Shown here: one piece after another, positions 53,075 to 62,371 of the stretch | Numbering within the stretch: position 1 is the first letter of the stretch | Layout of the letters: the number at the start of each line of letters is the position of its first letter | Position numbers and translations under genes: made by a program | The notes under the pieces: generated by a model | Told to the model about the DNA's origin: nothing | Databases searched by the model: none | The model's input: the letters and a program-made list of their open reading frames with translations, nothing else | NCBI RefSeq assembly: GCF_004794515.1 | Contig: NZ_SSDF01000080.1 | Span: 62,001-126,000, forward strand | Source: Microbacterium sp. A20 | GTDB taxonomy: Bacteria; Actinomycetota; Actinomycetes; Actinomycetales; Microbacteriaceae | Reading direction: 5' to 3' | DNA length: 64,000 bases

Positions 53075-55630
53075 ATGACTGACGAAGAACGCACCGAGCC
53101 GGAACACGACCACGGCAAGATCGACCAGGTCGACCTCCAGTTCGAGATGCAGCGCAGCTACCTCGACTACGCCATGGCGGTCATCGTGGGGCGTGCCCTC
53201 CCCGACGTGCGCGATGGCCTCAAGCCCGTGCACCGTCGTGTGATCTACGGCATGTACGACGGCGGGTTCCGACCCGACAAGTCGTTCTCGAAGTGCGCCC
53301 GTGTGGTGGGCGAGGTCATGGGTCAGTACCACCCGCACGGCGACTCGGCGATCTACGACGCCCTCGTGCGACTGGTGCAGCCGTGGTCGCTGCGGTACCC
53401 GCTGGCTCTCGGCCAGGGCAACTTCGGCTCCCCCGGCAACATGGGGGCCGCGGCTCCGCGATACACCGAGACCAAGATGGCCCCGCTCGCGCTCGAGATG
53501 GTGCGCGACATCGAAGAGGACACGGTCGACTTCACCGACAACTACGACGGTCAGACCCAGGAGCCGACGGTCCTCCCGGCCCGCTTCCCGAACCTGCTCG
53601 TCAACGGATCGGTCGGCATCGCGGTCGGTATGGCCACGAACATCCCGCCGCACAACCTGCGTGAGGTCTCGGCCGCCGCGCTCTGGGCGCTCGACAACCC
53701 CGGAATCTCCCGTGAGGAGCTGCTCGACGGTCTGATCCAGCGCGTGCCCGGTCCGGACTTCCCGACCGGTGCGCAGATCCTCGGCACCAAGGGCATCCAC
53801 GAGGCGTACCGCACCGGCCGCGGCTCGATCACGATGCGCGCGGTCGTCAACGTCGAGGAGATCCAGGGACGCACCTGCCTCGTCATCACCGAGCTGCCAT
53901 ACCAGGTCAATCCCGACAACGTCGCGGTGAAGATCGGCGACCTCGCCCGCGACGGCAAGATCACCGGCATCGCCGACATCCGCGACGAGTCGTCCGACCG
54001 CACCGGTCAGCGTCTCGTCGTCGTGCTCAAGCGCGATGCCGTGGCCAAGGTCGTGCTCAACAACCTCTACAAGCACACGCAGCTGCAGGAGAACTTCGGC
54101 GCGAACATGCTCGCGATCGTCGACGGCGTGCCGCGCACGCTCGCGATCGACGGTTTCATCACGCACTGGATCACCCACCAGATCGAGGTGATCGTCCGGC
54201 GCACGGAGTTCCGACTGCGCGAGGCCGAGAAGCGCATGCACATCCTGCGCGGATACCTGAAGGCGCTCGACGCGCTCGACGAGGTCATCGCGCTCATCCG
54301 CCGGTCGCAGACCACGGCGGATGCGAACGAGGGACTCCAGAAGCTCCTCGACATCGACGAGATCCAGGCCGAGGCGATCCTGCAGATGCAGCTGCGCCGA
54401 CTGGCGGCGCTCGAGCGTCAGAAGATCATCGACCAGGCGAACGAGCTCGAGGCTCAGATCACCGACTACAAGTCGATCCTCGCCGACGAGGGCCGCCAGC
54501 GCACCATCATCCGTGAAGAGCTGACGGGTATCGTCGACCGCTTCGGCGACGAGCGGCGCACGCACATCCTGCACGGCTTCGACGGCGACGTCTCGATGGA
54601 AGACCTCATCGCCGAGGAGGAGATGGTCGTCACCGTCACGCGCGAGGGCTACATCAAGCGCACGCGCAGCGACAACTACCGCTCCCAGCACCGCGGCGGC
54701 AAGGGCGTCAAGGGCGCGCAGCTTCGTGCGAACGACATCGTCGAGCACTTCTTCGTGACGACGACGCACCACTGGCTGCTCTTCTTCACCGACAAGGGTC
54801 GCGTCTATCGCGCCAAGACCTATGAGGTGCCGGAGGCCGGGCGCGACGCCAAGGGCATGCACGTCGCGAACCTGCTGGCGCTGCAGCCGGACGAGAGCAT
54901 CGCCCAGGTGCTCGACATCCGCGACTACGAGGTCGCCGAGTACCTGGTGCTGGCCACGCGAGAGGGCCTGGTCAAGAAGACCCGCCTCGAGGCGTACGAC
55001 ACCAACCGCCAGGGCGGCGTCATCGCGATCCGTCTGAACGACGAGGACGAGCTGGTCAGTGCGCTCCTCGTGAACGCCGAGGACGACATCCTCCTCATCA
55101 GCCGTCGCGGCATGTCGGTGCGCTTCGAGGCGACCGACGAGGCGCTGCGTCCGATGGGCCGTGCCACAGCCGGTGTGCGGGGCATGAAGTTCAAGATCGA
55201 CGAGGACTGCCTGCTGTCGGCGTCGGTCGCCGCCCCCGGGAAGTTCGTGTTCATCGTCACCGACGGCGGTTACGCGAAGCGCACCGCGGTCGAGGAATAC
55301 CGGGTCCAGGGACGCGGTGGAACAGGCATCAAGGTCGCCAAGCTGAACGATGATCGGGGCACTCTCGCGGGTGGTCTGATCGTCGCCGAGGACGACGAGG
55401 TCTTGGTGGTTCTCTCCAGCGGCAAGGTGGTACGCTCTGCCGTGGCCGAGGTCCCTGCAAAGGGTCGAGACACCATGGGAGTGGTGTTCGCCCGGACGAC
55501 GGAGGCCGACCGCATCCTCGCCATCGCCCGTAATGGCGAGCGTGGTCTCGCTGAAGACGAGGCGGATGCGGAGGATGCCGAGACCCAGGCACCTGAGACG
55601 ACAGAGACCCCCGAGGATACAGACGCATGA
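53075..55630 (+). CDS. gyrA: DNA gyrase subunit A
   Basis: 851 aa. The breakage-reunion domain has the catalytic Tyr in APRYTETKM and the quinolone-resistance region [15 protein letters not shown], in which the positions equivalent to E. coli Ser83 and Asp87 are unmutated. Six beta-pinwheel repeats follow, including the GyrA-box sequence [10 protein letters not shown], and the protein ends in an acidic tail. ATG at 53075 chosen over the adjacent TTG; AGAGAG is the RBS. Confidence 0.97.
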   Translation: MTDEERTEPEHDHGKIDQVDLQFEMQRSYLDYAMAVIVGRALPDVRDGLKPVHRRVIYGMYDGGFRPDKSFSKCARVVGEVMGQYHPHGDSAIYDALVRLVQPWSLRYPLALGQGNFGSPGNMGAAAPRYTETKMAPLALEMVRDIEEDTVDFTDNYDGQTQEPTVLPARFPNLLVNGSVGIAVGMATNIPPHNLREVSAAALWALDNPGISREELLDGLIQRVPGPDFPTGAQILGTKGIHEAYRTGRGSITMRAVVNVEEIQGRTCLVITELPYQVNPDNVAVKIGDLARDGKITGIADIRDESSDRTGQRLVVVLKRDAVAKVVLNNLYKHTQLQENFGANMLAIVDGVPRTLAIDGFITHWITHQIEVIVRRTEFRLREAEKRMHILRGYLKALDALDEVIALIRRSQTTADANEGLQKLLDIDEIQAEAILQMQLRRLAALERQKIIDQANELEAQITDYKSILADEGRQRTIIREELTGIVDRFGDERRTHILHGFDGDVSMEDLIAEEEMVVTVTREGYIKRTRSDNYRSQHRGGKGVKGAQLRANDIVEHFFVTTTHHWLLFFTDKGRVYRAKTYEVPEAGRDAKGMHVANLLALQPDESIAQVLDIRDYEVAEYLVLATREGLVKKTRLEAYDTNRQGGVIAIRLNDEDELVSALLVNAEDDILLISRRGMSVRFEATDEALRPMGRATAGVRGMKFKIDEDCLLSASVAAPGKFVFIVTDGGYAKRTAVEEYRVQGRGGTGIKVAKLNDDRGTLAGGLIVAEDDEVLVVLSSGKVVRSAVAEVPAKGRDTMGVVFARTTEADRILAIARNGERGLAEDEADAEDAETQAPETTETPEDTDA

Positions 55631-56031
55631 GTACAGTGGCCGACAAGCTGGCGAAGAAGTCGACACGCAAGACCAGTGGCAAGCAGGTCCGCCTGCGTCT
55701 GGTCTACGTCGACTTCTGGTCGGCCGTGAAGCTCTCGTTCCTCGGAGCGGTCGCTCTCGCCGTGGTCACGATGGTGGCGTTCTTCCTGATCTTCCTGGTG
55801 CTCCAGGCGACCGGCATCATGAAGACGGCTGAGGGCTTCCTGCTCGGCATCACCGGCAACGAGTTCGTGCTGTCGGAGGTCGTGGGCCTGCCGCAGGTCA
55901 TGGCGTTCGCCGCGGTCGTGGCGATCCTGAACCTGATCGTCTTCACGGTGCTCGGCGCCGTCGTCGCCGGAATCTACAACCTCGCGGTGAAGGTGACCGG
56001 CGGATTGCTCGTCGGTTTCATGTCGAACTGA
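55627..56031 (+). CDS. DUF3566 domain-containing membrane protein
   Basis: 134 aa. A basic N-terminal tail ([18 protein letters not shown]) is followed by two membrane helices ([21 protein letters not shown] and [20 protein letters not shown]). DUF3566 proteins are encoded just downstream of gyrA across actinobacteria; a link to cell-envelope or septation is suggested for relatives but not established. The ATG overlaps the gyrA stop by 4 nt. Confidence 0.9.
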   Translation: MSTVADKLAKKSTRKTSGKQVRLRLVYVDFWSAVKLSFLGAVALAVVTMVAFFLIFLVLQATGIMKTAEGFLLGITGNEFVLSEVVGLPQVMAFAAVVAILNLIVFTVLGAVVAGIYNLAVKVTGGLLVGFMSN

Positions 56032-56054
56032 TCCTCGGTCTTCGAACCGGATTC

Positions 56055-56088
56055 ACGAAGGGCGGATGCTGCGGCATCCGCCCTTCGT
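56055..56088. terminator. Bidirectional terminator between DUF3566 and VIT genes
   Basis: A 15-bp perfect stem, ACGAAGGGCGGATGC (56055-56069) with its complement at 56074-56088 and a TGCG loop, between convergent genes. Confidence 0.85.
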
Positions 56089-56108
56089 CGTCCTTCGGGA
56101 GCCTCGGA

Positions 56109-56819
56109 TCAGACGACGCCGGTCGTTCCGAGGAGCGTGCCGATCAGCCAGGTCGCGGCGAGAGCGAGCGCCCCGCCGATGACCAGCCGGATCGATGCCC
56201 GCAGCGGGGGTGATCCGCCGATCCTGGCAGACACCGCGCCGGTGATCGCGAGGGCGATGAGCACGGCGACGAAGGTGACCGGAACACGCCATTCCGGCGG
56301 TGGCAGCAGGATGGCGAGCAGCGGGAGCAGCGCGCCGAGGGTGAAGGCGACCGCCGAGGAGATCGCCGCGTGCCACGGATTGACCAGGTCGTTCTGGTCG
56401 ATGCCCAGCTCGACCTCCAGGTGGGCGGAGAGCGCATCGTGTGCGGTGAGCTCCTCGGCGACCCGACGCGCCGTCTCCTCGGAGAGGCCGCGGTCGCGAT
56501 AGAGCCCGGTGAGTTCGGCGAGTTCCGCGGTCGGCATCGTGCGCAGCTCTTCCCTCTCCTTCGCGATCAGAGCGCGTTCGCTGTCGCGCTGGCTGCTCAC
56601 CGACACGTACTCACCGAGCGCCATCGAGATCGCCCCGCCGACGAGTCCGGCGATCCCCGCGGTGAGGAGTGCCGCGTTGTCGGTCGTCGCGCCCGCCACG
56701 CCCACGACGAGCGAGGCGACCGAGACGATTCCGTCATTCGCGCCGAGCACTCCTGCGCGCAACCAGTTCAGTCGCTGGCCGAGACCTGCGACGTGAGGTT
56801 CTCCTTCGTGGGCTGTCAT
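56109..56819 (-). CDS. VIT1/CCC1 family divalent-metal transporter
   Basis: 236 aa. The family signature LRAGVLGANDGIVSVASLVVGVAGA opens the protein (about 20-45), followed by AALLTAGIAGLVGGAISMALGEYVSV. A cytoplasmic acidic/helical metal-binding segment (EREELRTMPTAELAELTGLY region) and C-terminal membrane helices complete the fold of about five helices. Likely exports or stores Fe2+ or Mn2+. ATG at 56819; a longer frame upstream lacks the signature. Confidence 0.9.
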   Translation of the reverse strand: MTAHEGEPHVAGLGQRLNWLRAGVLGANDGIVSVASLVVGVAGATTDNAALLTAGIAGLVGGAISMALGEYVSVSSQRDSERALIAKEREELRTMPTAELAELTGLYRDRGLSEETARRVAEELTAHDALSAHLEVELGIDQNDLVNPWHAAISSAVAFTLGALLPLLAILLPPPEWRVPVTFVAVLIALAITGAVSARIGGSPPLRASIRLVIGGALALAATWLIGTLLGTTGVV

Positions 56820-56947
56820 GCAGCCAGTGAACCAGACCGTGCGTTCGATAGGGGCGGAAAGCACCCGCGTTCGGTTACGGAAAACCCGAAGCACAGTGTC
56901 CGGTTGACTCGGTGTCGTGCGTGTCGGCCCCGCCGTACCTTGGAACC

Positions 56948-58237
56948 ATGACCACTCAGACTGCGACCCCGGCTCCCGCAACGGCGGTGAAGCCGCCGTT
57001 GCGCATCTTCCTCACGATCCTGCATCTCGCAGGCGTCGGCGCGCTCGGCGGCGCCATCTTCGGCATGCTCGGCGGGCTTCTCGGCACCGGACTCGGACTC
57101 CTCTTCGTCGCCGGCATCGGCCTCGTGCTCCTCGTCGGCCTCGTGTACGCCCTGTACGGGCTCGGCTGGTTCGAGGTCGCCCGTGTCGGCGCCCTCTACC
57201 GCGCGCCCATCAGTCCTTTGCGACCGCAGCGGCGTGATCGCCCCGGATTCGGCGGCTGGCTGCGCTCCCTCGGACGCCAGGCGATCGACCCCCGCATGTG
57301 GCGCGCGGTCGCGAACTTCGCGATCTCGGCCGTGCTCGGCTTCATCGTGCTGCGGCTCGCCTGGAGCCTCGTATGGTCGATCATCATCTCCTTCGCCCCG
57401 CTCACGGCAGCGGACACGGTGATGGGACCCTTCGGCGGCGGAGGCATCCCCGTCGCCTGGGCGCCGCTGGTCGGCATCCTCGGCATCGCGGCCTCGGTGG
57501 TCGGGATGATCGGGCTGGCCCTGCTGCACCGCACGCTCTCTCTCGCGATCGTGGTCCGCAGCAAGGAGACGGAGCTCACCGAACGCGTCCGCACCTCGAC
57601 CGCACAGCGGGAGGGAGCGGTGCGTGCCGCCGACGTGGAGCGCACGCGCATCGAGCGCGACCTGCATGACGGCGTGCAGCCGCGGCTCGTCTCGGTCGGT
57701 ATGACGCTCGGGCTCGCGCAGCAGAAGATCGACAGCGACCCGGAGACCGCGAAGGAACTCATCAACGAGGCGCACACCTCCACCAAGGCGGCCATCACCG
57801 AACTGCGGCAGCTCGCCCGCGGCATCCACGCCTCCGTGCTCGACGACCGCGGCCTCGACGCGGCGCTGTCGGCACTCGCCGGCCGGTCGCACATCCCCGT
57901 GCACCTCGATGTGCGCATGGACCCTTCGACAGGCTCAGGGACCCAGCGGCCTGGAAGAGAGGCCGAGGCGGCCGTGTACTTCTCGATCGCCGAGTCCCTG
58001 ACCAACGCCGCGAAGCACTCCCGGGCCAGCGAGGCCCGCGTCATCGTGCGGCTCCGCGAGGGGAACACCCTCTGGGCGCGGGTGGAGGACAACGGCATCG
58101 GCGGCGCGCAGGTGCAGCCCGGTGGTGGCCTCGACGGCATCGCGAACCGGATCCTCGCCGCGGGTGGAACGTTCCGCCTCGACAGTCCGCAGGGCGGACC
58201 GACCAGCCTGGAGGTGAACGTACCGTGCGCATCCTGA
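56948..58237 (+). CDS. NarL-type sensor histidine kinase
   Basis: 429 aa. An N-terminal region with about five to six membrane helices (about 20-200) resembles the putative-sensor module, followed by a HisKA_3 dimerisation domain with the phosphoacceptor His at about 240 (ERDLHDGVQPRL) and an ATPase domain (N-box ESLTNAAKHS, VEDNGIGG). Residues about 325-335 are encoded by a palindromic repeat inside the ATPase region. ATG at 56948. The response-regulator gene overlaps its 3' end by 13 nt. Confidence 0.9.
   Translation: MTTQTATPAPATAVKPPLRIFLTILHLAGVGALGGAIFGMLGGLLGTGLGLLFVAGIGLVLLVGLVYALYGLGWFEVARVGALYRAPISPLRPQRRDRPGFGGWLRSLGRQAIDPRMWRAVANFAISAVLGFIVLRLAWSLVWSIIISFAPLTAADTVMGPFGGGGIPVAWAPLVGILGIAASVVGMIGLALLHRTLSLAIVVRSKETELTERVRTSTAQREGAVRAADVERTRIERDLHDGVQPRLVSVGMTLGLAQQKIDSDPETAKELINEAHTSTKAAITELRQLARGIHASVLDDRGLDAALSALAGRSHIPVHLDVRMDPSTGSGTQRPGREAEAAVYFSIAESLTNAAKHSRASEARVIVRLREGNTLWARVEDNGIGGAQVQPGGGLDGIANRILAAGGTFRLDSPQGGPTSLEVNVPCAS
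57919..57943. repeat. CCCTTCGACAGGCTCAGGG palindromic repeat inside the kinase gene
   Basis: A GGACCC...GGGACC-bounded imperfect palindrome lies at 57919-57943, in frame within the ATPase domain (translated DPSTGSGT). The CTTCGACAGGCTCAGGG sequence is, from general knowledge, a common dispersed intergenic repeat in related actinobacteria. Confidence 0.75.
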
Positions 58238-58914
58238 TCTGCGAGGACTCGGTCCTGCTGCGAGAGGGTCTCGTCCGTCTGCTCGAGGACGCCGGCCACG
58301 AGGTGGTCGCCGCTCTCCCCGACATCGAGGGTCTCGACCAGGCGGTCGCCACCACGGCGCCCGACCTGTGCATCCTGGATGTCCGGCTGCCTCCCACGTT
58401 CACGGATGAGGGCATCCGCGCCGCGCTCGGACTGCGGTCCACGCATCCGTCGCTCGCCATCCTCGTGCTCTCGCAGTATGTGGAGGAGCGCTACGCCTCC
58501 GATCTGATAGCGGCGCAGGGCGGTCCGCTCGGATACCTGCTCAAGGATCGGGTCGCCGACGTCTCGGAGTTCCTGGCTTCGGTGCAGCGCATCTCCGAGG
58601 GGGCCACGGTGCTCGACCCCGAAGTGGTGGCGCAGCTGCTGACGCGGCGCAACCGCGACGACAGGATGATGCGTCTCACGGAACGGGAGCGCACCGTGCT
58701 CGCGCTGATCGCGGAGGGCAAATCGAATCAGGCGATCGCCGGCCTCCTCTTCCTCTCGGAGGCCAGTGTCGAAAAGCACATCACCTCCATCTTCCAGAAG
58801 CTGGGCTTCGAGCAGGACGAGTCGGGCAACCGCCGCGTGCTCGCCGCCCTCGCCCACATCGAGAACACCGGTGGCCCGACGCCGCCGACCGGCCAGACAG
58901 GAGTGGCACGATGA
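58225..58914 (+). CDS. LuxR/NarL family response regulator
   Basis: 229 aa. Receiver domain with acidic pocket (E7, D8), phosphoacceptor D52 (LCILDVRLPP) and conserved Lys in YLLKDRV. C-terminal LuxR helix-turn-helix (LTERERTVLALIAEGKSNQAI and EKHITSIFQKLG). GTG start inside the kinase gene's 3' end. Partner of the upstream kinase; the DUF4097 gene downstream overlaps by 4 nt and is likely part of the output. Confidence 0.93.
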   Translation: MRILICEDSVLLREGLVRLLEDAGHEVVAALPDIEGLDQAVATTAPDLCILDVRLPPTFTDEGIRAALGLRSTHPSLAILVLSQYVEERYASDLIAAQGGPLGYLLKDRVADVSEFLASVQRISEGATVLDPEVVAQLLTRRNRDDRMMRLTERERTVLALIAEGKSNQAIAGLLFLSEASVEKHITSIFQKLGFEQDESGNRRVLAALAHIENTGGPTPPTGQTGVAR

Positions 58915-59879
58915 CCACCGACAACAACGGCGCCGCGGGCGAGCACACCCCGCTCACCCCGCCGCCCGCTTCTCCCCCGCCCGCTTCCGCGCCCCAGATG
59001 CCGACCCCGCCGGCACCCCCGGCGCCGACCCCGCAATCGGCTCCGACCGCACCCCCGCCCGGGGCCTCGGGCGGTCGCTCCTCGGGAACCACCGCGGTCA
59101 TGGTCATCACGGCCGTGGTCGGCGGCATCGCCCTGCTCGGCTCCGGGGGAACCGCCGCCGCGGCCGCCGCCGGGAACATCATCTCGTCGAGCCGACCCGA
59201 CTCGGTGCAGACCGTGGGCGTGGATGGCATCGAGGGGATCGACGTCGACGCCGACGCCAGCAGCATGCGCGTCGAGTTCGGCGATGTCGAGGAGGCGCAG
59301 CTCTCCATCACCAACGGCCGCGGCACCGCGTGGACTTTCGACCGCGACGGTGACGAACTGATCGTCCGGAGCCCTGACGGCGTGTTCGGCTGGTGGTTCG
59401 GCAACTGGTTCGGCGATGAGGAGATCGCCGTGCTCACCCTGCCGGAGAGCCTGCGCGGTGACGCGCTGGACGCCGACCTCGATCTGGACGCCGGCAGCTT
59501 GGATGTGGTGGGCGACTACGGAGTGCTCGACGTCCGGGTCAACGCCGGCGCCCTCGATGTCGAAGGATCGGCCGTCGAGCTCGACGCGGAGATGAACGCC
59601 GGTCGCGCCGACATCCTCCTCGACGGGGTCACCCGCGCCGACCTCGGCGTCTCCGCCGGCGACCTCACGGTCGAGCTGACCGGTACGGCGCCGACGCAGA
59701 CCACGGTCGATGTGAGCGCCGGCACGCTCGATCTGACGGTGCCCGATGTCGAATACGCGATCACTCAGAACGTCAGCGCCGGCACCCTGAACGCCAAGGT
59801 CGACGAGGCCTCGAGCGCGCGGAGGACCATCGACGTGTCGCTCTCCGCGGGCACGGCGACCATCCGCCCAGGCCGCTGA
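58911..59879 (+). CDS. DUF4097 family beta-repeat protein with Pro-rich N-terminus and membrane helix
   Basis: 322 aa. A Pro/Ala-rich cytoplasmic tail (about 1-60) is followed by one membrane helix (VMVITAVVGGIALLGSG) and a repeating beta-strand domain (LDADLDLDAGSLDV, LDVRVNAGALDVEG, LDAEMNAGRADILL, ADLGVSAGDLTVEL and related repeats), a beta-helix-like DUF4097 module. Function unknown; such genes often follow two-component systems of this type and may be envelope-stress sensors or anchors. Translationally coupled to the regulator. Confidence 0.85.
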   Translation: MTTDNNGAAGEHTPLTPPPASPPPASAPQMPTPPAPPAPTPQSAPTAPPPGASGGRSSGTTAVMVITAVVGGIALLGSGGTAAAAAAGNIISSSRPDSVQTVGVDGIEGIDVDADASSMRVEFGDVEEAQLSITNGRGTAWTFDRDGDELIVRSPDGVFGWWFGNWFGDEEIAVLTLPESLRGDALDADLDLDAGSLDVVGDYGVLDVRVNAGALDVEGSAVELDAEMNAGRADILLDGVTRADLGVSAGDLTVELTGTAPTQTTVDVSAGTLDLTVPDVEYAITQNVSAGTLNAKVDEASSARRTIDVSLSAGTATIRPGR

Positions 59880-59886
59880 ACGTCGT

Positions 59887-59920
59887 CGAGGGGGAGGACT
59901 CTCCCGGGTCCTCCCCCTCG
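59887..59920 (+). terminator. Terminator after the DUF4097 gene
   Basis: A 13-bp perfect stem, CGAGGGGGAGGAC (59887-59899) with its complement at 59908-59920, immediately after the stop, followed by ATTCGGATTTTCC. Confidence 0.8.
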
Positions 59921-59964
59921 ATTCGGATTTTCCGTGTTTCTCCGGTAAAGTCTTGGAGGTTGAC

Positions 59965-60038
59965 GGGGCTATAGCTCAGGCGGTTAGAGCGCTTCACTGA
60001 TAATGAAGAGGTCCCAGGTTCAAGTCCTGGTAGCCCCA
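59965..60038 (+). tRNA. tRNA-Ile (GAT)
   Basis: 74 nt. Acceptor GGGGCTA/TAGCCCC, anticodon arm CTTCA-CTGATAA-TGAAG with anticodon GAT, T-arm CCAGG-TTCAAGT-CCTGG. CCA is not encoded. Confidence 0.96.
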
Positions 60039-60064
60039 CCCTTTAACTCAAGAAATTCCCTCAC

Positions 60065-60137
60065 GGGGCCTTAGCTCAGTTGGTAGAGCGCCTGCTTTGC
60101 AAGCAGGATGTCAGGAGTTCGAATCTCCTAGGCTCCA
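60065..60137 (+). tRNA. tRNA-Ala (TGC)
   Basis: 73 nt. Acceptor GGGGCCT/AGGCTCC (one G-T pair), anticodon arm CCTGC-TTTGCAA-GCAGG with anticodon TGC, T-arm AGGAG-TTCGAAT-CTCCT. 26 bp after tRNA-Ile; the pair is probably cotranscribed. No rRNA genes flank it. Confidence 0.96.
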
Positions 60138-60146
60138 CAGGATCGA

Positions 60147-60178
60147 GAAGCCCCTGGCACCTGCCGGGGGCTTCTTTC
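60147..60178 (+). terminator. Intrinsic terminator after tRNA-Ala
   Basis: GAAGCCCCTGGC (60147-60158) pairs, with one mismatch, with GCCGGGGGCTTC (60163-60174), followed by TTTC. Confidence 0.85.
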
Positions 60179-60232
60179 ATTGGTCGGTGTCCGTTGCTTT
60201 TGCGGCTTCGCGGCGGTGTTGCTCACCGCAGA

Positions 60233-60991
60233 TCACGAATCCCTCGGCGACCGCAGCTCCAGGTACTGCGCGATGCCATCGAGCAGGCGCTGCAGGCCGA
60301 AGTCGAACTCATCGAACGTGTCGTCGAGAAGCACACCGGCGTCGAGGACTCCGCGAAGATTCGGGAATCTCTCGACGGTGACGAGTCGACCGAGCAACTC
60401 AGCCTCGGATGAAACGACCGCCGCGACCTGCTCTCCCGCCTGATCTGCACGAGCGGCGTAGCCGCGCTCGACGAGAGCGCGGAACCGCGCGTGGCCGCTG
60501 ATCTGCAGCACGAGGGCGAGCCGCTCTTCATGAGAGAGCGCGGTGTGTGCGAGCACACCGAGCGCGGCGTCGATCCATGTGAAGTTGTTCGGAGTGGTGG
60601 CTATGCCCGAGATCGCGATATCGAGCATCCACGGGTGCCGACGGTAGACATCGGCGGATGCTCGCGCGTACGCTTCGAGCCCGTCGCGCCATCCCCTCGC
60701 GTCCGAGATCGAGGACGGTGGGAGGCCCATGCCTCGTTCCTGGAGCAGGAGCACGAGTGCGTCCTTGGAGCCCACGTACCGATAGAGGGACATCGCCGTG
60801 AGTCCCAGGGATTGAGCGAGCGCCGGCATCGTCACGGATTCGAGGCCGGTATCGTCGGCGATCGCCACTGCCGCGTCCAGGACCTGTTCCAGGCTGAACT
60901 CGCGCTTCGGTCCGCGCTGCGGCGGACGTACAGCGCCCCACGCCAACGCGATATGCGGAGGTACGACCGTGCTCGCTGCCTCTTCGGTCAC
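60233..60991 (-). CDS. TetR family transcriptional regulator with TetR_C_1-type ligand domain
   Basis: 252 aa. After a 25-residue tail, the helix-turn-helix reads LEQVLDAAVAIADDTGLESV then LAQSLGLTAMSLYRYVGSK. The C-terminal part (DFGLQRLLDGI end) fits the TetR_C_1 ligand domain. GTG start after a short gap downstream of the SDR gene (82 bp), same strand. The inverted repeat upstream of the SDR gene is its likely target, giving an autoregulated SDR-regulator operon. Confidence 0.87.
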   Translation of the reverse strand: MTEEAASTVVPPHIALAWGAVRPPQRGPKREFSLEQVLDAAVAIADDTGLESVTMPALAQSLGLTAMSLYRYVGSKDALVLLLQERGMGLPPSSISDARGWRDGLEAYARASADVYRRHPWMLDIAISGIATTPNNFTWIDAALGVLAHTALSHEERLALVLQISGHARFRALVERGYAARADQAGEQVAAVVSSEAELLGRLVTVERFPNLRGVLDAGVLLDDTFDEFDFGLQRLLDGIAQYLELRSPRDS

Positions 60992-61073
60992 TCGCCGATT
61001 CCTTCCGGTCGCTTTCGATCGGCTTTCGCCCTGCGGGCCGGTGCGGAGCCGGCACGTGCCGTCCCGTGTGGGT

Positions 61074-61829
61074 TCATGCGACCGACCAGCCGCCGTCCGA
61101 TGGCAGGATCACCCCGTTGATGTTCATCGCGGCGCTGCTCGCAAGCCACGCTACCGTCTCGGCGATCTGCTCGGCGCTCGCGGGCGGGGACATCGTGGCC
61201 TGCAGGACGGGAGCGGTTCGCGCGGCGCCGTACTCCGACCGCCACGAGACGTCGAGCGCTGTGGCGACCGCTCCGGGAGCGACAGCATTCGTGCGGATAC
61301 CCAGCGGCCCGTACATGAAGGCGCTGCTCTTGGTCAGTCCGGCAACGGCGTGCTTGGACGCGGTGTAAGCGGCACCACCCACGGATCCGCGAAAGGTCGC
61401 TTCGGACGCGATGTTGACGATCGCTCCCGCTCCTTGCGCGCGCATGAGGGGAACGACCGCCCGCGTGGCGCGGAGGACGGCGGTCACATTGATGTCGAAC
61501 ACCCGCTGCCAGGTGGCGTCGACCTCATCTGCAGGCAGCACGCCGTCCATGACACCGGCGATGTTGGCGAGGATGTCGACACGACCGCCGGCGGCGTCGA
61601 CGAGATCGCGAATGGTCGACTCCTCCGTCACGTCTCCGACGATCACACGCAGATCCCTCCCGCGCAGGCTGCTCTCGAGTTCCTGCAAGCGTTCGGAGGA
61701 GATATCCGAAGCGATCACGGTGGCACCCTCCCCCGCGAGAATCTGCGCAGTGGCACGTCCGATACCCGAACCTGCCCCGGTGACGATGGCCGTGTGACCG
61801 TGGAAACGCGGCGTCGATAAAGATGACAT
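61074..61829 (-). CDS. Short-chain dehydrogenase/reductase (SDR) family oxidoreductase
   Basis: 251 aa classical SDR. NAD(P)-binding TGAGSGIG (about 17-24), NIAG (about 89-92), catalytic S142, Y155 and K159 and the C-terminal PSDGGW. An Asp at about 42 (ASDIS) after the second strand favours NAD. The ATG at 61829 follows GGGAG; an upstream start at 61922 would put the operator palindrome inside the gene. Substrate unknown. Repressed, probably, by the TetR gene downstream. Confidence 0.9.
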   Translation of the reverse strand: MSSLSTPRFHGHTAIVTGAGSGIGRATAQILAGEGATVIASDISSERLQELESSLRGRDLRVIVGDVTEESTIRDLVDAAGGRVDILANIAGVMDGVLPADEVDATWQRVFDINVTAVLRATRAVVPLMRAQGAGAIVNIASEATFRGSVGGAAYTASKHAVAGLTKSSAFMYGPLGIRTNAVAPGAVATALDVSWRSEYGAARTAPVLQATMSPPASAEQIAETVAWLASSAAMNINGVILPSDGGWSVA

Positions 61830-61855
61830 GGATGATGCTCCCTGGATTCGATAAC

Positions 61856-61888
61856 TAGTAGTCACATAAACTGTATATGTGACTACTA
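61856..61888. promoter_or_regulatory. 13-bp-arm inverted repeat upstream of the SDR gene
   Basis: TAGTAGTCACATA (61856-61868) and TATGTGACTACTA (61876-61888) are perfect complements separated by 7 bp, in an AT-rich island 27 bp upstream of the SDR start codon. The size and symmetry fit a TetR operator overlapping the promoter. Confidence 0.8.
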
Positions 61889-61967
61889 ATAAATCAAGCC
61901 CTGGTTTGCGGGCGATCAGCAAGACCGGGCGCGCGAGCGCGGGGCGGCGTCCAATCCACCTGGTACC

Positions 61968-62342
61968 TCACTCGACCGGACGCAGGTCGCGCAGGATCGT
62001 CGCGTGCCGGACGAGGAAGGTGCGCTCGTCGAGCTTCTTGCGCCGGAGCCAACCGGTCACCTCGGCGTTGTGCTTGCTGGCGTTGCAAGAGGCGCAGGCC
62101 GGGACGACGTTCTCGATCGTGTAGCGGCCACCGCGCGAGATGGGCTGGATGCAGTCGCGCTGCAACGCAGCCCCCTCACCGCCGCAGTAGGCGCATCCGC
62201 CCCAGGCATCCATGAGGTCATGCCATTGTGCGTCGGTGAGGTCGTTGTCGACGCGTGCGAGCCGATTCTTCCGCCGCTTGGCATAGCGGGCTCGGGTCGC
62301 CGGCGACGCGTTGGCGGACGAGACCTTGCGGGGGCGGCGCAT
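61968..62342 (-). CDS. HNH endonuclease-like protein lacking the first histidine
   Basis: 124 aa with a basic N-terminus. Zinc-binding Cys pairs are CAYC (C50, C53) and CASC (C83, C86), followed by NASKHN, and the segment between (QRDCIQPISRGGRYTIENVV) is the HNH beta-beta-alpha region. The residue after the conserved Asp is Cys64, where HNH nucleases normally have the general-base His. It may be inactive or use another residue. ATG start. No phage genes or terminase are nearby. Confidence 0.8.
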   Translation of the reverse strand: MRRPRKVSSANASPATRARYAKRRKNRLARVDNDLTDAQWHDLMDAWGGCAYCGGEGAALQRDCIQPISRGGRYTIENVVPACASCNASKHNAEVTGWLRRKKLDERTFLVRHATILRDLRPVE

Positions 62343-62371
62343 GCGCTGATGTTACCGCGGTGGAAGAGGGC

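Noticed and set aside
52883..55666. Long minus-strand open frame of about 927 codons opposite gyrA
   Set aside because: Antisense to a clearly conserved gyrase gene; no domain, composition typical of an antisense shadow.
59965..60137. tRNA-Ile and tRNA-Ala as part of an rRNA operon spacer
   Set aside because: No 16S or 23S sequence is on either side; a terminator precedes the pair and another follows it.
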